A DNA stretch of 64,000 bases from Gordonia sp. OPL2 (GTDB lineage: Bacteria; Actinomycetota; Actinomycetes; Mycobacteriales; Mycobacteriaceae). The position numbers and the translations under genes were made by a program. The notes under the pieces are model-generated. The model was not told the origin of the DNA, made no database searches, and saw nothing but the letters and a program-made list of their open reading frames with translations. Positions 1-7,459 of the stretch are shown one piece after another. Numbering within the stretch: position 1 is the stretch's first letter; each line of letters starts with the position of its first letter. The stretch spans positions 124,001 to 188,000 of the forward strand of contig NZ_RKME01000008.1 of the NCBI RefSeq assembly GCF_003797825.1, read 5' to 3'.

Positions 1-6
1 TCCCTG

Positions 7-918
7 TCACGCCAGGTGCGCGGAGATCTCGTCGGCCGCCGACCGTGTCGCGGCGGCGAGGTCGCCGAGGTCGCCGACGGACAGGGTCGTGTTGGGGCAG
101 GCGACGATCGACGCCACCACCCGCTGCGTGGCGTCGACAATGGGTGCGCCGACGGTCACCGCAGCGATGTCCCCGTGGAGTTCGTCGGGCAGGTAGTCGG
201 TGACCGACAGCTCGGTCAACAAGTCACCGACCCGCGCGCGCAGGCTCTCCGACATCGTGTCCAGCGAACTGAGGGCCTCCACCATGGCGACATGATCGTC
301 GGTCATCCGCTCGATCGAGTAGCCGCGCTCGGCGATCACATCGAGGACCATCCGCAAGCGGGTGCGCGTCGGCTCCGGAGCCTGTGCGATCCAATCAGCC
401 CGGGCCTGCGCCGGCTCCCAGGCGATGAACTCACGGCAGATGGGTGGGCGCAGTCGGATTCGGCTCCCGTGACGGAACCACGGCGAGGGTTCGGAGCCGT
501 CGGACAGATGTGCCGGCACCGCGTGCGCGGCGACGGTGATCATGTCGGCCGAGGTCCGTCGCGCCACGAAGCAGGCGATGCCGAAGCGGTCGCTCAACTC
601 GTGTGCGGCCGACGACGCCCAGCGGTTGAGGAGATCCGCGCTGCCGGCGGTCCGGGCGAGGGCGACGAATCCCGGTCCGATGCCGAAGGTCCCCGCCGCC
701 GGTTCGCGGATCAGCCAGCCCCTCTCGACGAGTTCGCCGACGATCGCGTGTGCAGTGGCGCGCGAGAGTCCGGTCTGACGGACAATCTCGGCAAGGGTCA
801 GCGACGGCTGGTCCGCACCTGCCAGGAGTTCGACGATGCGCACGACCCGGGTCGTCGGAGGTGAGGCGGCGCGCGATGGTTGACGCGCGTCGGAGGAGTC
901 ACCTACGGTTTGTGTCAC
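7..918 (-). CDS. IclR-family transcriptional regulator
   Basis: A complete 303-residue gene starting at GTG 918. The N-terminal third (about residues 24-90) is a winged helix-turn-helix reading SLTLAEIVRQTGLSRATAHA, typical of IclR repressors. The rest matches the GAF-like effector domain in length and general character. It is divergent from the sulfate-activation genes. A perfect 16-bp palindrome lies between the two starts at 934-949, so autoregulation and control of cysD are plausible but inferred. The effector is unknown; IclR proteins usually sense small organic acids or aromatic compounds, and a sulfur signal would be unusual for the family. Confidence 0.85.
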   Translation of the reverse strand: MTQTVGDSSDARQPSRAASPPTTRVVRIVELLAGADQPSLTLAEIVRQTGLSRATAHAIVGELVERGWLIREPAAGTFGIGPGFVALARTAGSADLLNRWASSAAHELSDRFGIACFVARRTSADMITVAAHAVPAHLSDGSEPSPWFRHGSRIRLRPPICREFIAWEPAQARADWIAQAPEPTRTRLRMVLDVIAERGYSIERMTDDHVAMVEALSSLDTMSESLRARVGDLLTELSVTDYLPDELHGDIAAVTVGAPIVDATQRVVASIVACPNTTLSVGDLGDLAAATRSAADEISAHLA

Positions 919-933
919 ATAGTCAATACTTAG

Positions 934-949
934 TGTCGAATATTCGACA
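934..949. promoter_or_regulatory. Perfect 16-bp palindrome, candidate operator
   Basis: TGTCGAATATTCGACA is its own reverse complement. It lies in the 50-bp gap between the divergent IclR-type gene and cysD, about 20 bp before the cysD start. The position suits autoregulation by the IclR protein, but the assignment is by position only. Confidence 0.5.
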
Positions 950-968
950 TGTCAAGGAGATGGTCACG

Positions 969-1913
969 GTGCCGAGCACGACCGACGCGGGAGATCACCG
1001 CGTGCACCACGGGTATGAACTGACGCACCTGGCGGCCCTCGAGGCCGAGTCCGTGCACATCATGCGAGAGGTCGCGGCGACCTTCGAGCGGCCGGTGTTG
1101 CTGTTCTCCGGCGGTAAGGACTCGGTGGTCATGTTCCACCTGGCGCGCAAGGCCTTCTGGCCGGCGCCCGTCCCGTTCCCGCTGATGCATGTCGACACCG
1201 GCCACAACTTCGACGAGGTCATCGAGTATCGGGATCGAGTCGTCGAACAGACCGGTGTGCGTCTGGTCGTCAGTTCAGTGCAGGACGACATCGACGCGGG
1301 TCGCGTCGTCGAGGACACGGGGCCCGGCGCCAGCCGCAATCGTCTGCAGACCACCGCCCTGTTGCGCGGGATCACCGACAACCGGTTCGACGCGGTGTTC
1401 GGCGGCGCGCGCCGGGACGAGGAGAAGGCCCGCGCCAAGGAGCGGGTCTTCAGCTTCCGCGACGAGTTCGGCGCCTGGGACCCGCGTGCGCAACGACCGG
1501 AGCTGTGGCGGCTGTACAACGGGCGCCATCACAAGGGTGAGCACATCCGGGTCTTCCCGTTGAGCAACTGGACCGAACTCGACATCTGGCAGTACATCGG
1601 CACCGAGGACATCGAGCTCCCGCCGATCTACTACGCGCATGAACGCGAGGTGATCCCCCGGGACGGCATGTTCCTCGCGAAAACTCGTTTCCTGCAGCAG
1701 TATCCGGGTGAACAGGTGCAGACGGCGACGGTCCGGTTCCGCACCGTCGGTGACGCGACGTGCACCGGCTGTGTGCTGAGTGACGCAGATACCAATGACA
1801 AGGTGATCTCGGAGATCGAGATCACCCGGGTCACCGAGCGGGGGGCGACACGCGCCGACGATCGGATCTCGGAGGCGGGTATGGAGGATCGCAAGAAGGA
1901 AGGCTACTTCTGA
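969..1913 (+). CDS. cysD: Sulfate adenylyltransferase subunit 2
   Basis: Small subunit of ATP sulfurylase, which makes adenosine 5'-phosphosulfate from ATP and sulfate with the CysN GTPase. The PP-loop SGGKDS of the ATP-pyrophosphatase fold follows FERPVLLF, and MHVDTGHNF is a family motif. GTG 969 was chosen because AAGGAG at 954-959 is 9 nt upstream of it. The in-frame ATG 960 directly abuts that Shine-Dalgarno and is less likely. From GTG 969 the protein is 314 residues. The TGA overlaps the ATG of cysNC by one base, indicating translational coupling. Confidence 0.95.
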   Translation: MPSTTDAGDHRVHHGYELTHLAALEAESVHIMREVAATFERPVLLFSGGKDSVVMFHLARKAFWPAPVPFPLMHVDTGHNFDEVIEYRDRVVEQTGVRLVVSSVQDDIDAGRVVEDTGPGASRNRLQTTALLRGITDNRFDAVFGGARRDEEKARAKERVFSFRDEFGAWDPRAQRPELWRLYNGRHHKGEHIRVFPLSNWTELDIWQYIGTEDIELPPIYYAHEREVIPRDGMFLAKTRFLQQYPGEQVQTATVRFRTVGDATCTGCVLSDADTNDKVISEIEITRVTERGATRADDRISEAGMEDRKKEGYF

Positions 1914-3751
1914 TGCCGAAGGAACTGTTGCGGCTGGCCACGGCGGGGTCGGTCGACGACGGCAAGTCCACTCTCATCGGACGCCTGCTCTTCGACTCCA
2001 AGAGCATCTTCACCGATCAGCTCGAGTCCATCGAACGGACCAGTGCCGAGCGTGGCGACGAGTATGCCAATCTGGCGTTGCTGACCGATGGGCTGCGTGC
2101 CGAACGGGAGCAGGGCATCACGATCGATGTCGCCTACCGGTACTTCACCACGCCCCGACGCAAGTTCATCATCGCCGACACCCCTGGTCACGTGCAGTAC
2201 ACGCGCAACATGGCGACAGGGGCGTCGACCGCGGATCTCGCGATGATCCTCATCGACGCCCGCAAGGGTGTGCTGGAACAGACCCGGCGACACGCCTTCC
2301 TGTCGTCGCTGTTGGGCATTCCGCACCTCACCATCTGCGTCAACAAGATGGACCTGGTCGATTGGTCGCAGGATCGGTTCGATGAGATCGTCGACGACTT
2401 CGTCTCGTTCGCAGCCAAATTGAACGTGACCGATCTGACCTTCATCCCGTTGTCGGCGCTGGCGGGGGACAATGTCGTCGAGCAGTCGGTGAACATGCCG
2501 TGGTACGAGGGCCGACCGCTCCTGAGTCACCTGGAAAACGTCTACATCGCGTCGGACCGCAATCTCATCGACGCCCGCATGCCCGTGCAGTACGTGATCC
2601 GTCCGCAGCGCAGCGACGGCGCAGACCACCGCGCGTACGCGGGCACGGTTGCGGGCGGGGTGTTCGCGCGCGGAGACGAGATCGTCGTCCTGCCAGGTGG
2701 TTTCAGCACCACGATCACCGAGATCTGGGGCCCGGGCGGTACGAAGGTCGACGAGGCGTTCGCGTCGATGGCGGTCTCGATGGAACTCGCCGACGAGATC
2801 GACATCGTCCGCGGTGACATGCTCGCGCGCCCGAACAACCGCCCGTATGTGGGCCGCGACCTCGACGCGATGGTGTGCTGGTTCTCCGACGACACGGAAC
2901 TGCGGAGCGGTAACCGTTACCAGCTGATGTGCGGGACCCGGCTGACGAGGGCGCAGATCGGCGGGCTCAACTACCGCCTCGACGTGAACAGTCTGCATCG
3001 TGACGAGTCGGCGGACTCGTTGAAGCTCAATGAGATCGCCCGGATCACCCTGCACACGCAACAGCCGATGCTGTTCGATGCCTACCGCAAGAACCGTGAG
3101 ACCGGGAGCTTCATCCTGATCGACGAGGCGACGAACAAGACCGTCGCCGCCGGGATGATCACGGCGCCGGTCAGTATGGACAGTCATGTGGTGTGGCAGA
3201 CGACGAAGGTGGCCCGCGATCAGCGCGCGCACCAGGGCGCGACGATCTGGCTGACCGGTCTGTCGGGGTCCGGGAAGTCGTCGTTGGCCACCGAACTCGA
3301 GCGGCGGCTGGTCGCCGAGGGGCGCCCCGCATATCTGATGGACGGGGACAATCTGCGTCACGGCCTCAACTCGGATCTCGGCTTCTCCGACGACGACCGG
3401 CGCGAGAACATCCGACGGACCAGCGAGGTCGCCGCCCTCTTCGCAGACTCGGGAAGTGTCGCCATCGTCTCGCTGATCAGTCCCTTCGCCGAAGAGCGTC
3501 AACGCGCTCGGGAGATCCACGCGGAGCGGCGCCTGCCGTTCTTCGAGATCTTCGTCGACACCCCGCTCGACCTCTGCGAACAGCGTGACCCGAAAGGGTT
3601 GTATGCCAAGGCTCGTCGTGGTGAGATCAGTCAGTTCACCGGCATCGACTCGCCATACGAACGGCCGCAGAATGCCGACATCGTCGTGTCGCCGTCGGAT
3701 GGATCACCCGCGGAGGTGGCCGACTCGGTCATCCGCAATCTGGGACTGTAG
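1913..3751 (+). CDS. cysNC: CysN-CysC fusion: sulfate adenylyltransferase GTPase / APS kinase
   Basis: A bifunctional 612-residue protein. The CysN half is a translation-factor-like GTPase with GSVDDGKST near residue 12, DTPGH near 89 and NKMD at 144, followed by beta-barrel domains; it drives APS synthesis with CysD. The CysC half begins near residue 440, with the P-loop GLSGSGKS near 449, and phosphorylates APS to PAPS. The fused form is usual in mycobacteria. It overlaps cysD by one base and is followed 9 bp later by cysQ, so sulfate activation and PAP removal are co-transcribed. Confidence 0.96.
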   Translation: MPKELLRLATAGSVDDGKSTLIGRLLFDSKSIFTDQLESIERTSAERGDEYANLALLTDGLRAEREQGITIDVAYRYFTTPRRKFIIADTPGHVQYTRNMATGASTADLAMILIDARKGVLEQTRRHAFLSSLLGIPHLTICVNKMDLVDWSQDRFDEIVDDFVSFAAKLNVTDLTFIPLSALAGDNVVEQSVNMPWYEGRPLLSHLENVYIASDRNLIDARMPVQYVIRPQRSDGADHRAYAGTVAGGVFARGDEIVVLPGGFSTTITEIWGPGGTKVDEAFASMAVSMELADEIDIVRGDMLARPNNRPYVGRDLDAMVCWFSDDTELRSGNRYQLMCGTRLTRAQIGGLNYRLDVNSLHRDESADSLKLNEIARITLHTQQPMLFDAYRKNRETGSFILIDEATNKTVAAGMITAPVSMDSHVVWQTTKVARDQRAHQGATIWLTGLSGSGKSSLATELERRLVAEGRPAYLMDGDNLRHGLNSDLGFSDDDRRENIRRTSEVAALFADSGSVAIVSLISPFAEERQRAREIHAERRLPFFEIFVDTPLDLCEQRDPKGLYAKARRGEISQFTGIDSPYERPQNADIVVSPSDGSPAEVADSVIRNLGL

Positions 3752-3760
3752 AGGAGAGAC

Positions 3761-4519
3761 GTGGCGACCGACCGTGCACTCGCCGGTGAACTGGCAACGG
3801 CTGCAGGCGAATTGTTGATGGACATCCGCGCCACGAGCGGGCTGACGGGCAAAGAGCTCGGCAAGGCCGGCGATCTGCGGTCCAATGAGCTGTTGCTGGA
3901 GAGACTGGCTGCCGAGCGGCCCGACGACGCGGTGCTGTCGGAGGAGTCCGCCGACGACAAGAACCGGCTGTCGGCGGACCGTGTGTGGATCGTCGACCCG
4001 GTGGACGGCACCCGCGAGTACGGCACCGACGGCCACACGGACTGGGCCGTGCACGTCGCACTCTGGTCCGCGGCCGACGGCCTCATCGCGGGGGCGGTCG
4101 CGCTTCCGGCCCTGGGCATCACCTATCTCGACGACGACACGACGGTCGCTCCGGTGGAGGGGCTCGCGGCCTCACCCCGGACCGACCGGCCCCGTGTGGT
4201 GGTGAGTGCCTCTCGGCCACCGGCGTTCTCACAGGCGGCCGCCGACGCCATCGGGGGCGAGGTGCTGCAGATGGGATCGGCCGGCGCGAAGGCGATGGCC
4301 GTCGTCCGCGGTGAGGCCGACGCCTACGTCCACGCGGGCGGTCAGTACGAATGGGATTCCGCTGCACCGGTGGCCGTCGCGCAGGCCAAGGGCCTGTGGT
4401 GTGGTCGCATCGATGGTTCGCCGCTGGTATACAACCAGGACGACACCTACTTGCCCGATCTCGTGATCTGCAGGCCGGAGTACCGCGACGCGATCATCGC
4501 GGTCACCGCCGCGGGGTGA
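3761..4519 (+). CDS. cysQ: 3'(2'),5'-bisphosphate nucleotidase, inositol-monophosphatase family
   Basis: A 252-residue phosphatase starting at GTG 3761 with GAGGAG at 3751-3756. The metal-binding signature DPVDGTREYGTDG near residue 79, a preceding SEES and a C-terminal YEWDSAAPVAVA block are those of the inositol monophosphatase superfamily. Position after cysNC points to CysQ, which hydrolyses PAP or PAPS to protect sulfation and sulfate reduction. Some mycobacterial homologues also act on fructose-1,6-bisphosphate and inositol phosphate, so substrate range is not settled by sequence. Confidence 0.88.
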   Translation: MATDRALAGELATAAGELLMDIRATSGLTGKELGKAGDLRSNELLLERLAAERPDDAVLSEESADDKNRLSADRVWIVDPVDGTREYGTDGHTDWAVHVALWSAADGLIAGAVALPALGITYLDDDTTVAPVEGLAASPRTDRPRVVVSASRPPAFSQAAADAIGGEVLQMGSAGAKAMAVVRGEADAYVHAGGQYEWDSAAPVAVAQAKGLWCGRIDGSPLVYNQDDTYLPDLVICRPEYRDAIIAVTAAG

Positions 4520-4536
4520 TCGGGTCTGGGGCGGGA

Positions 4537-4582
4537 CCCTTCGTGACAGCCCTCCGCTGGCGCTTCGGGCTTCCTCAGGGAT
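4537..4582 (+). repeat. Dispersed intergenic repeat, copy A
   Basis: The stretch beginning CCCTTCGTGAC and ending TCCTCAGGGATC recurs with a few substitutions at 63841-63887, 59 kb away. It lies in the convergent gap between cysQ and the reductase gene. Both copies sit just after a gene end, suggesting a genome-wide short intergenic element. No ORF or transposase is associated. Confidence 0.6.
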
Positions 4583-4609
4583 CGGGTTGGGCTGCTGGGG
4601 AGCGGGCGG

Positions 4610-5095
4610 TCAGCTGATCGACTCGACGAGAATCTGCGCGATCGATTCGAGGCCGCGCTGATCGCTCTCGAAGAACCGGTCCGTGATCGGGCTGTCGAGA
4701 TCGAAGACGCCGATCAGCTCGTCGCCGCGCACCAGCGGGACGACCACCTCGGAACGGCTCGCCGCGTCGCACGCGATGTGGTCGGGTACGGCATGGACGT
4801 CGGCGACCCGTTGTGTGGCGCGCGTCCGGGCCGCGGCTCCGCAGACTCCGCGGTCGAGTGGGATCCGTACGCACGCGGGCTGTCCCTGGAAGGGACCCAC
4901 GACCAGCTCGGTGCCGTCGAAGAAGTAGAAGCCCACCCAGTTGACCTGCGGCAGAGCGTGATACACGAGGGCTGACAGATTGGCGGCATTGGCCACGAGA
5001 TCGGTCTCGCCGGCCACCAGGGCGCGTGCGGCGTCGGCGAGTTCGGTGTACTGCGCGCTCGGGTTCCCGGCGAGGGTGGGGACGTCACTGCTCAT
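4610..5095 (-). CDS. Free methionine-(R)-sulfoxide reductase (GAF domain)
   Basis: A 161-residue single GAF domain starting at ATG 5095 (MSSDVPTLAG); a longer upstream reading has no support. It carries the fRMsr pattern of three cysteines, in PACVRIP, RGVCGAA and IACDAASRSE, which form the catalytic and resolving disulfides. NWVGFYFFDG is also a family motif. It reduces free methionine-(R)-sulfoxide using thioredoxin-type donors in the cytosol. It is convergent with cysQ and upstream of a lipoprotein gene on the same strand. Confidence 0.88.
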   Translation of the reverse strand: MSSDVPTLAGNPSAQYTELADAARALVAGETDLVANAANLSALVYHALPQVNWVGFYFFDGTELVVGPFQGQPACVRIPLDRGVCGAAARTRATQRVADVHAVPDHIACDAASRSEVVVPLVRGDELIGVFDLDSPITDRFFESDQRGLESIAQILVESIS

Positions 5096-5147
5096 GGGAC
5101 CAGGGTAATCATCTCGATCATGCCCGGGACCGTTGTGTGCGCGGTGA

Positions 5148-5546
5148 TCAGTTCGGGCCGCCACGGCGGAGCATGTCCGCGAGGGTGGTGTCCGGCTGCC
5201 CGGTGCACAAGACCGAGAAGATCCGGGCGACGGGAACGAAGTTGCGCGTCGCACCCAGCGCCTTCAGCACGGCGACCTGCGTGGACAGGTCGAGGTCGAC
5301 GAACTCGCGGCAGGTCATCGTCGCCGAATTGGCCGGAGCGGGTACGTCTCGCACCGTGTCGTCGGGCGGCGGTGCGAACGACGGCGGCCGGGTGGGATAG
5401 CTGGGGTTGGAATAGCTCGGAACAGACGAGTATGTCGTCGTGGAGGTCGGCGGTGCCGGGTCGGCGATTGGCGTGCCGTCGACGGTGCACCCCGCGATCA
5501 GCAGGGCCATACCGAGAGCGGACGTGAGCGCCGCGCCGCGCCTCAT
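5148..5546 (-). CDS. Small secreted lipoprotein of unknown function
   Basis: A 132-residue protein with a lipoprotein signal peptide: basic MRRG start, hydrophobic core and lipobox IAGC with the modified cysteine at residue 20. A Pro/Ser/Thr-rich linker spans residues 25-70. A small domain of about 60 residues follows with two cysteines (TMTCREF and SVLCTGQ) likely to form a disulfide. Its ATG overlaps the TGA of the EccA-like gene by 4 nt, so the two are translationally coupled. I do not recognise the C-terminal domain. Confidence 0.75.
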   Translation of the reverse strand: MRRGAALTSALGMALLIAGCTVDGTPIADPAPPTSTTTYSSVPSYSNPSYPTRPPSFAPPPDDTVRDVPAPANSATMTCREFVDLDLSTQVAVLKALGATRNFVPVARIFSVLCTGQPDTTLADMLRRGGPN

Positions 5547-7321
5547 CGCTGCAATCCCGACAGCACGCTGCGTATCGCGGTGCGCACGTCGTCGACCTCG
5601 ATACGCATCAGGTCGTCCTGGGTGAGCGACTCGAGGTCGCCCATCGTGGAGAGTCGGTACTCGCGCTCCTCCTCCGCCGCCTCCACGACGTTTCGGATGA
5701 AGCGTCCGTTGCCCGCGATGTCGGTGGCGCGTCGGGAACCTGAGATGTCTTCGCGCACATCGTGGTACAAGGGAGTGCAGGCCTGTTCGAGCTCGCTCAT
5801 CGCCTCGGGTGTGAGGAGTGAGTCCCGTCGCTTCGCGATGAAGTCGCCGATCCGTGCCAGTTCGTCGGGGGTGTAGGACTCGAACCGCACCCGGCGGGCG
5901 AACCTCGAGGACAGTCCGTCGTTCGAGCGCAGGAACCGGTCGATCTCCCCGTCGTACCCGGCGATGATCACGACCAGCCGATCCCGGTCGTCCTCCATCC
6001 GCGCCAGCAGCGTGTCGACCGCCTCCTTGCCGAAGGCGTCACCGCCGGTCAGTCCCTGCTGGATCAGCGTGTAGGCCTCGTCGATGAACAGCACCCCGTC
6101 CATCGCCGAGTCGATCACCGCCGACGTCTTCGGGGCCGTCGAACCCAGGTGCTCACCGACCATGTCGCGTCGCGTCGCCTCGATCACCTTGTCGGTCTTG
6201 ATGAATCCGAGTCCGCAGTAGATCTTGGCGACGATGCGCGCGACCGTCGTCTTGCCGGTGCCGGGCGGTCCGGTGAACGCGAGGTGCAGGCTGCGGGCCG
6301 AGGTGGTGAGTCCACGGTCGGCGCGCACCTTGGCGAGCGTGGCCGCCGACTGCAGTTTGGCCACCTGCTCCTTGACGGAGTCGAGGCCGATCTGGTCGGC
6401 GAGCTCGCGCTGGGCCGCGGTGACCATCTCGGTCATCTCTGGCCCACCGGCGTTGTCGGCGACGAGGGTGTCGGCGGCGTCGGCCGCCGATGTCGGGTCC
6501 CATGGATCGCGACGGTCGGCGATCTGGTCCGGGGTGGTGATGACGAGGCGGAAGCTGGGAGACTTCAGCGCCTGGCCGGCCGCCGAGTTGGGGTTGCGCG
6601 CGTACGCCTGCTCGAACATCATCCGGGCTTTGTCTTCCTGACCTTGTTCGCGGAGCGCCATGCCCATGACGAACATCGCGTCACCGACGAGCGAGGGCAG
6701 TGGACCGTCGATCGCGGTCTGTAGGCGGCGCGTCGCCTCACCGAACATCCCGAGTTGCGCGCACGCCGCTCCGGCCATGAAGTCGGCGGCCACACCGAGG
6801 AAGCCGTCGTCCCATCGATCGGAGCGGTGCAGAGCGGTCAGGACGTCGGGCCATCGCTGTGCACGCGTGAACAGATACCCCTGCACGTACTCCACGATCG
6901 GAACCCGGTGCGCGGCCGGGATCTCGTCGAGCACGTCCTGGGCGCCGGCGAAATCCTCCCCGCGTGCCAGCGACGATGCGTACGCCGCGGTCGCGGTGGT
7001 GGCGTCCGACAGCGGGTAGGTGATGAACGGGTCCACCGTCCACCGGCCCGCCAACGTCCGCTGCGGCAGCCCGAGACGACGCTGCTCGTGCCCTATGCCC
7101 GATCGGGTGCGGTAGAGGGCCAGCAACACCTCGTCGGTGTTCTCCCCGCACGCCAGACGTCCCAGCCAGGCGTCGGCCATCGACGGGTCCCACTCGCTCG
7201 CGCGGGTGAACGCCTTCGCCGCCTGTTGCGGGTTGTTGACCGGCTCCTGACCCTCGACGGCGATGCCCAGCGACAGCACACCCAGTTCGAACAGTTGCCG
7301 GGCCTTGCGGACGTCGGCCAT
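5543..7321 (-). CDS. EccA-like AAA+ ATPase (CbxX/CfqX type)
   Basis: A 592-residue protein with an N-terminal helical TPR-like half (about 1-270) and a C-terminal AAA+ domain. Walker A is GPPGTGKTT, Walker B is GVLFIDEAY, and an arginine-finger region follows. The two-domain layout and length match EccA ATPases of type VII secretion, which act on ESX substrates and chaperones in the cytosol. No other ESX gene (eccB-E, esxAB, PE/PPE) is visible nearby; the only partner is the coupled lipoprotein gene. Its start has a GGGGGGA ribosome site about 7 nt upstream. Confidence 0.82.
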   Translation of the reverse strand: MADVRKARQLFELGVLSLGIAVEGQEPVNNPQQAAKAFTRASEWDPSMADAWLGRLACGENTDEVLLALYRTRSGIGHEQRRLGLPQRTLAGRWTVDPFITYPLSDATTATAAYASSLARGEDFAGAQDVLDEIPAAHRVPIVEYVQGYLFTRAQRWPDVLTALHRSDRWDDGFLGVAADFMAGAACAQLGMFGEATRRLQTAIDGPLPSLVGDAMFVMGMALREQGQEDKARMMFEQAYARNPNSAAGQALKSPSFRLVITTPDQIADRRDPWDPTSAADAADTLVADNAGGPEMTEMVTAAQRELADQIGLDSVKEQVAKLQSAATLAKVRADRGLTTSARSLHLAFTGPPGTGKTTVARIVAKIYCGLGFIKTDKVIEATRRDMVGEHLGSTAPKTSAVIDSAMDGVLFIDEAYTLIQQGLTGGDAFGKEAVDTLLARMEDDRDRLVVIIAGYDGEIDRFLRSNDGLSSRFARRVRFESYTPDELARIGDFIAKRRDSLLTPEAMSELEQACTPLYHDVREDISGSRRATDIAGNGRFIRNVVEAAEEEREYRLSTMGDLESLTQDDLMRIEVDDVRTAIRSVLSGLQR

Positions 7322-7445
7322 CTATGGTCCCCCCAGACGCATCTTTCGTGCAGGTCACGTCGTCACCGGCGACCTGACCGTGTCAGGGGCCCAGCCTAGC
7401 GTCGAGCCCGATCACGCCACCACACGGCCATGCGGGTGCCTCACC

Positions 7446-7459
7446 TACACTTGTCAGAG
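7446..7459 (+). promoter_or_regulatory. purL -10 element, probable leaderless start
   Basis: TACACT at 7446-7451 matches the actinobacterial TANNNT -10 element and lies exactly 7 nt before GTG 7459. The transcription start therefore probably coincides with the start codon; no Shine-Dalgarno is present. Confidence 0.55.

Noticed and set aside
917..924. ACATAGTC near the IclR-type start, identical to one arm of the mmpL dyad
   Set aside because: Only a single 8-bp half-site without its inverted partner; chance is sufficient explanation.
1904..3520. A 538-residue ORF antisense to cysNC, and similar long antisense frames over purL, cydAB, mshD, pstA and others
   Set aside because: They mirror strongly supported genes, have low-complexity Arg/His/Asp-rich composition and no recognisable domain.
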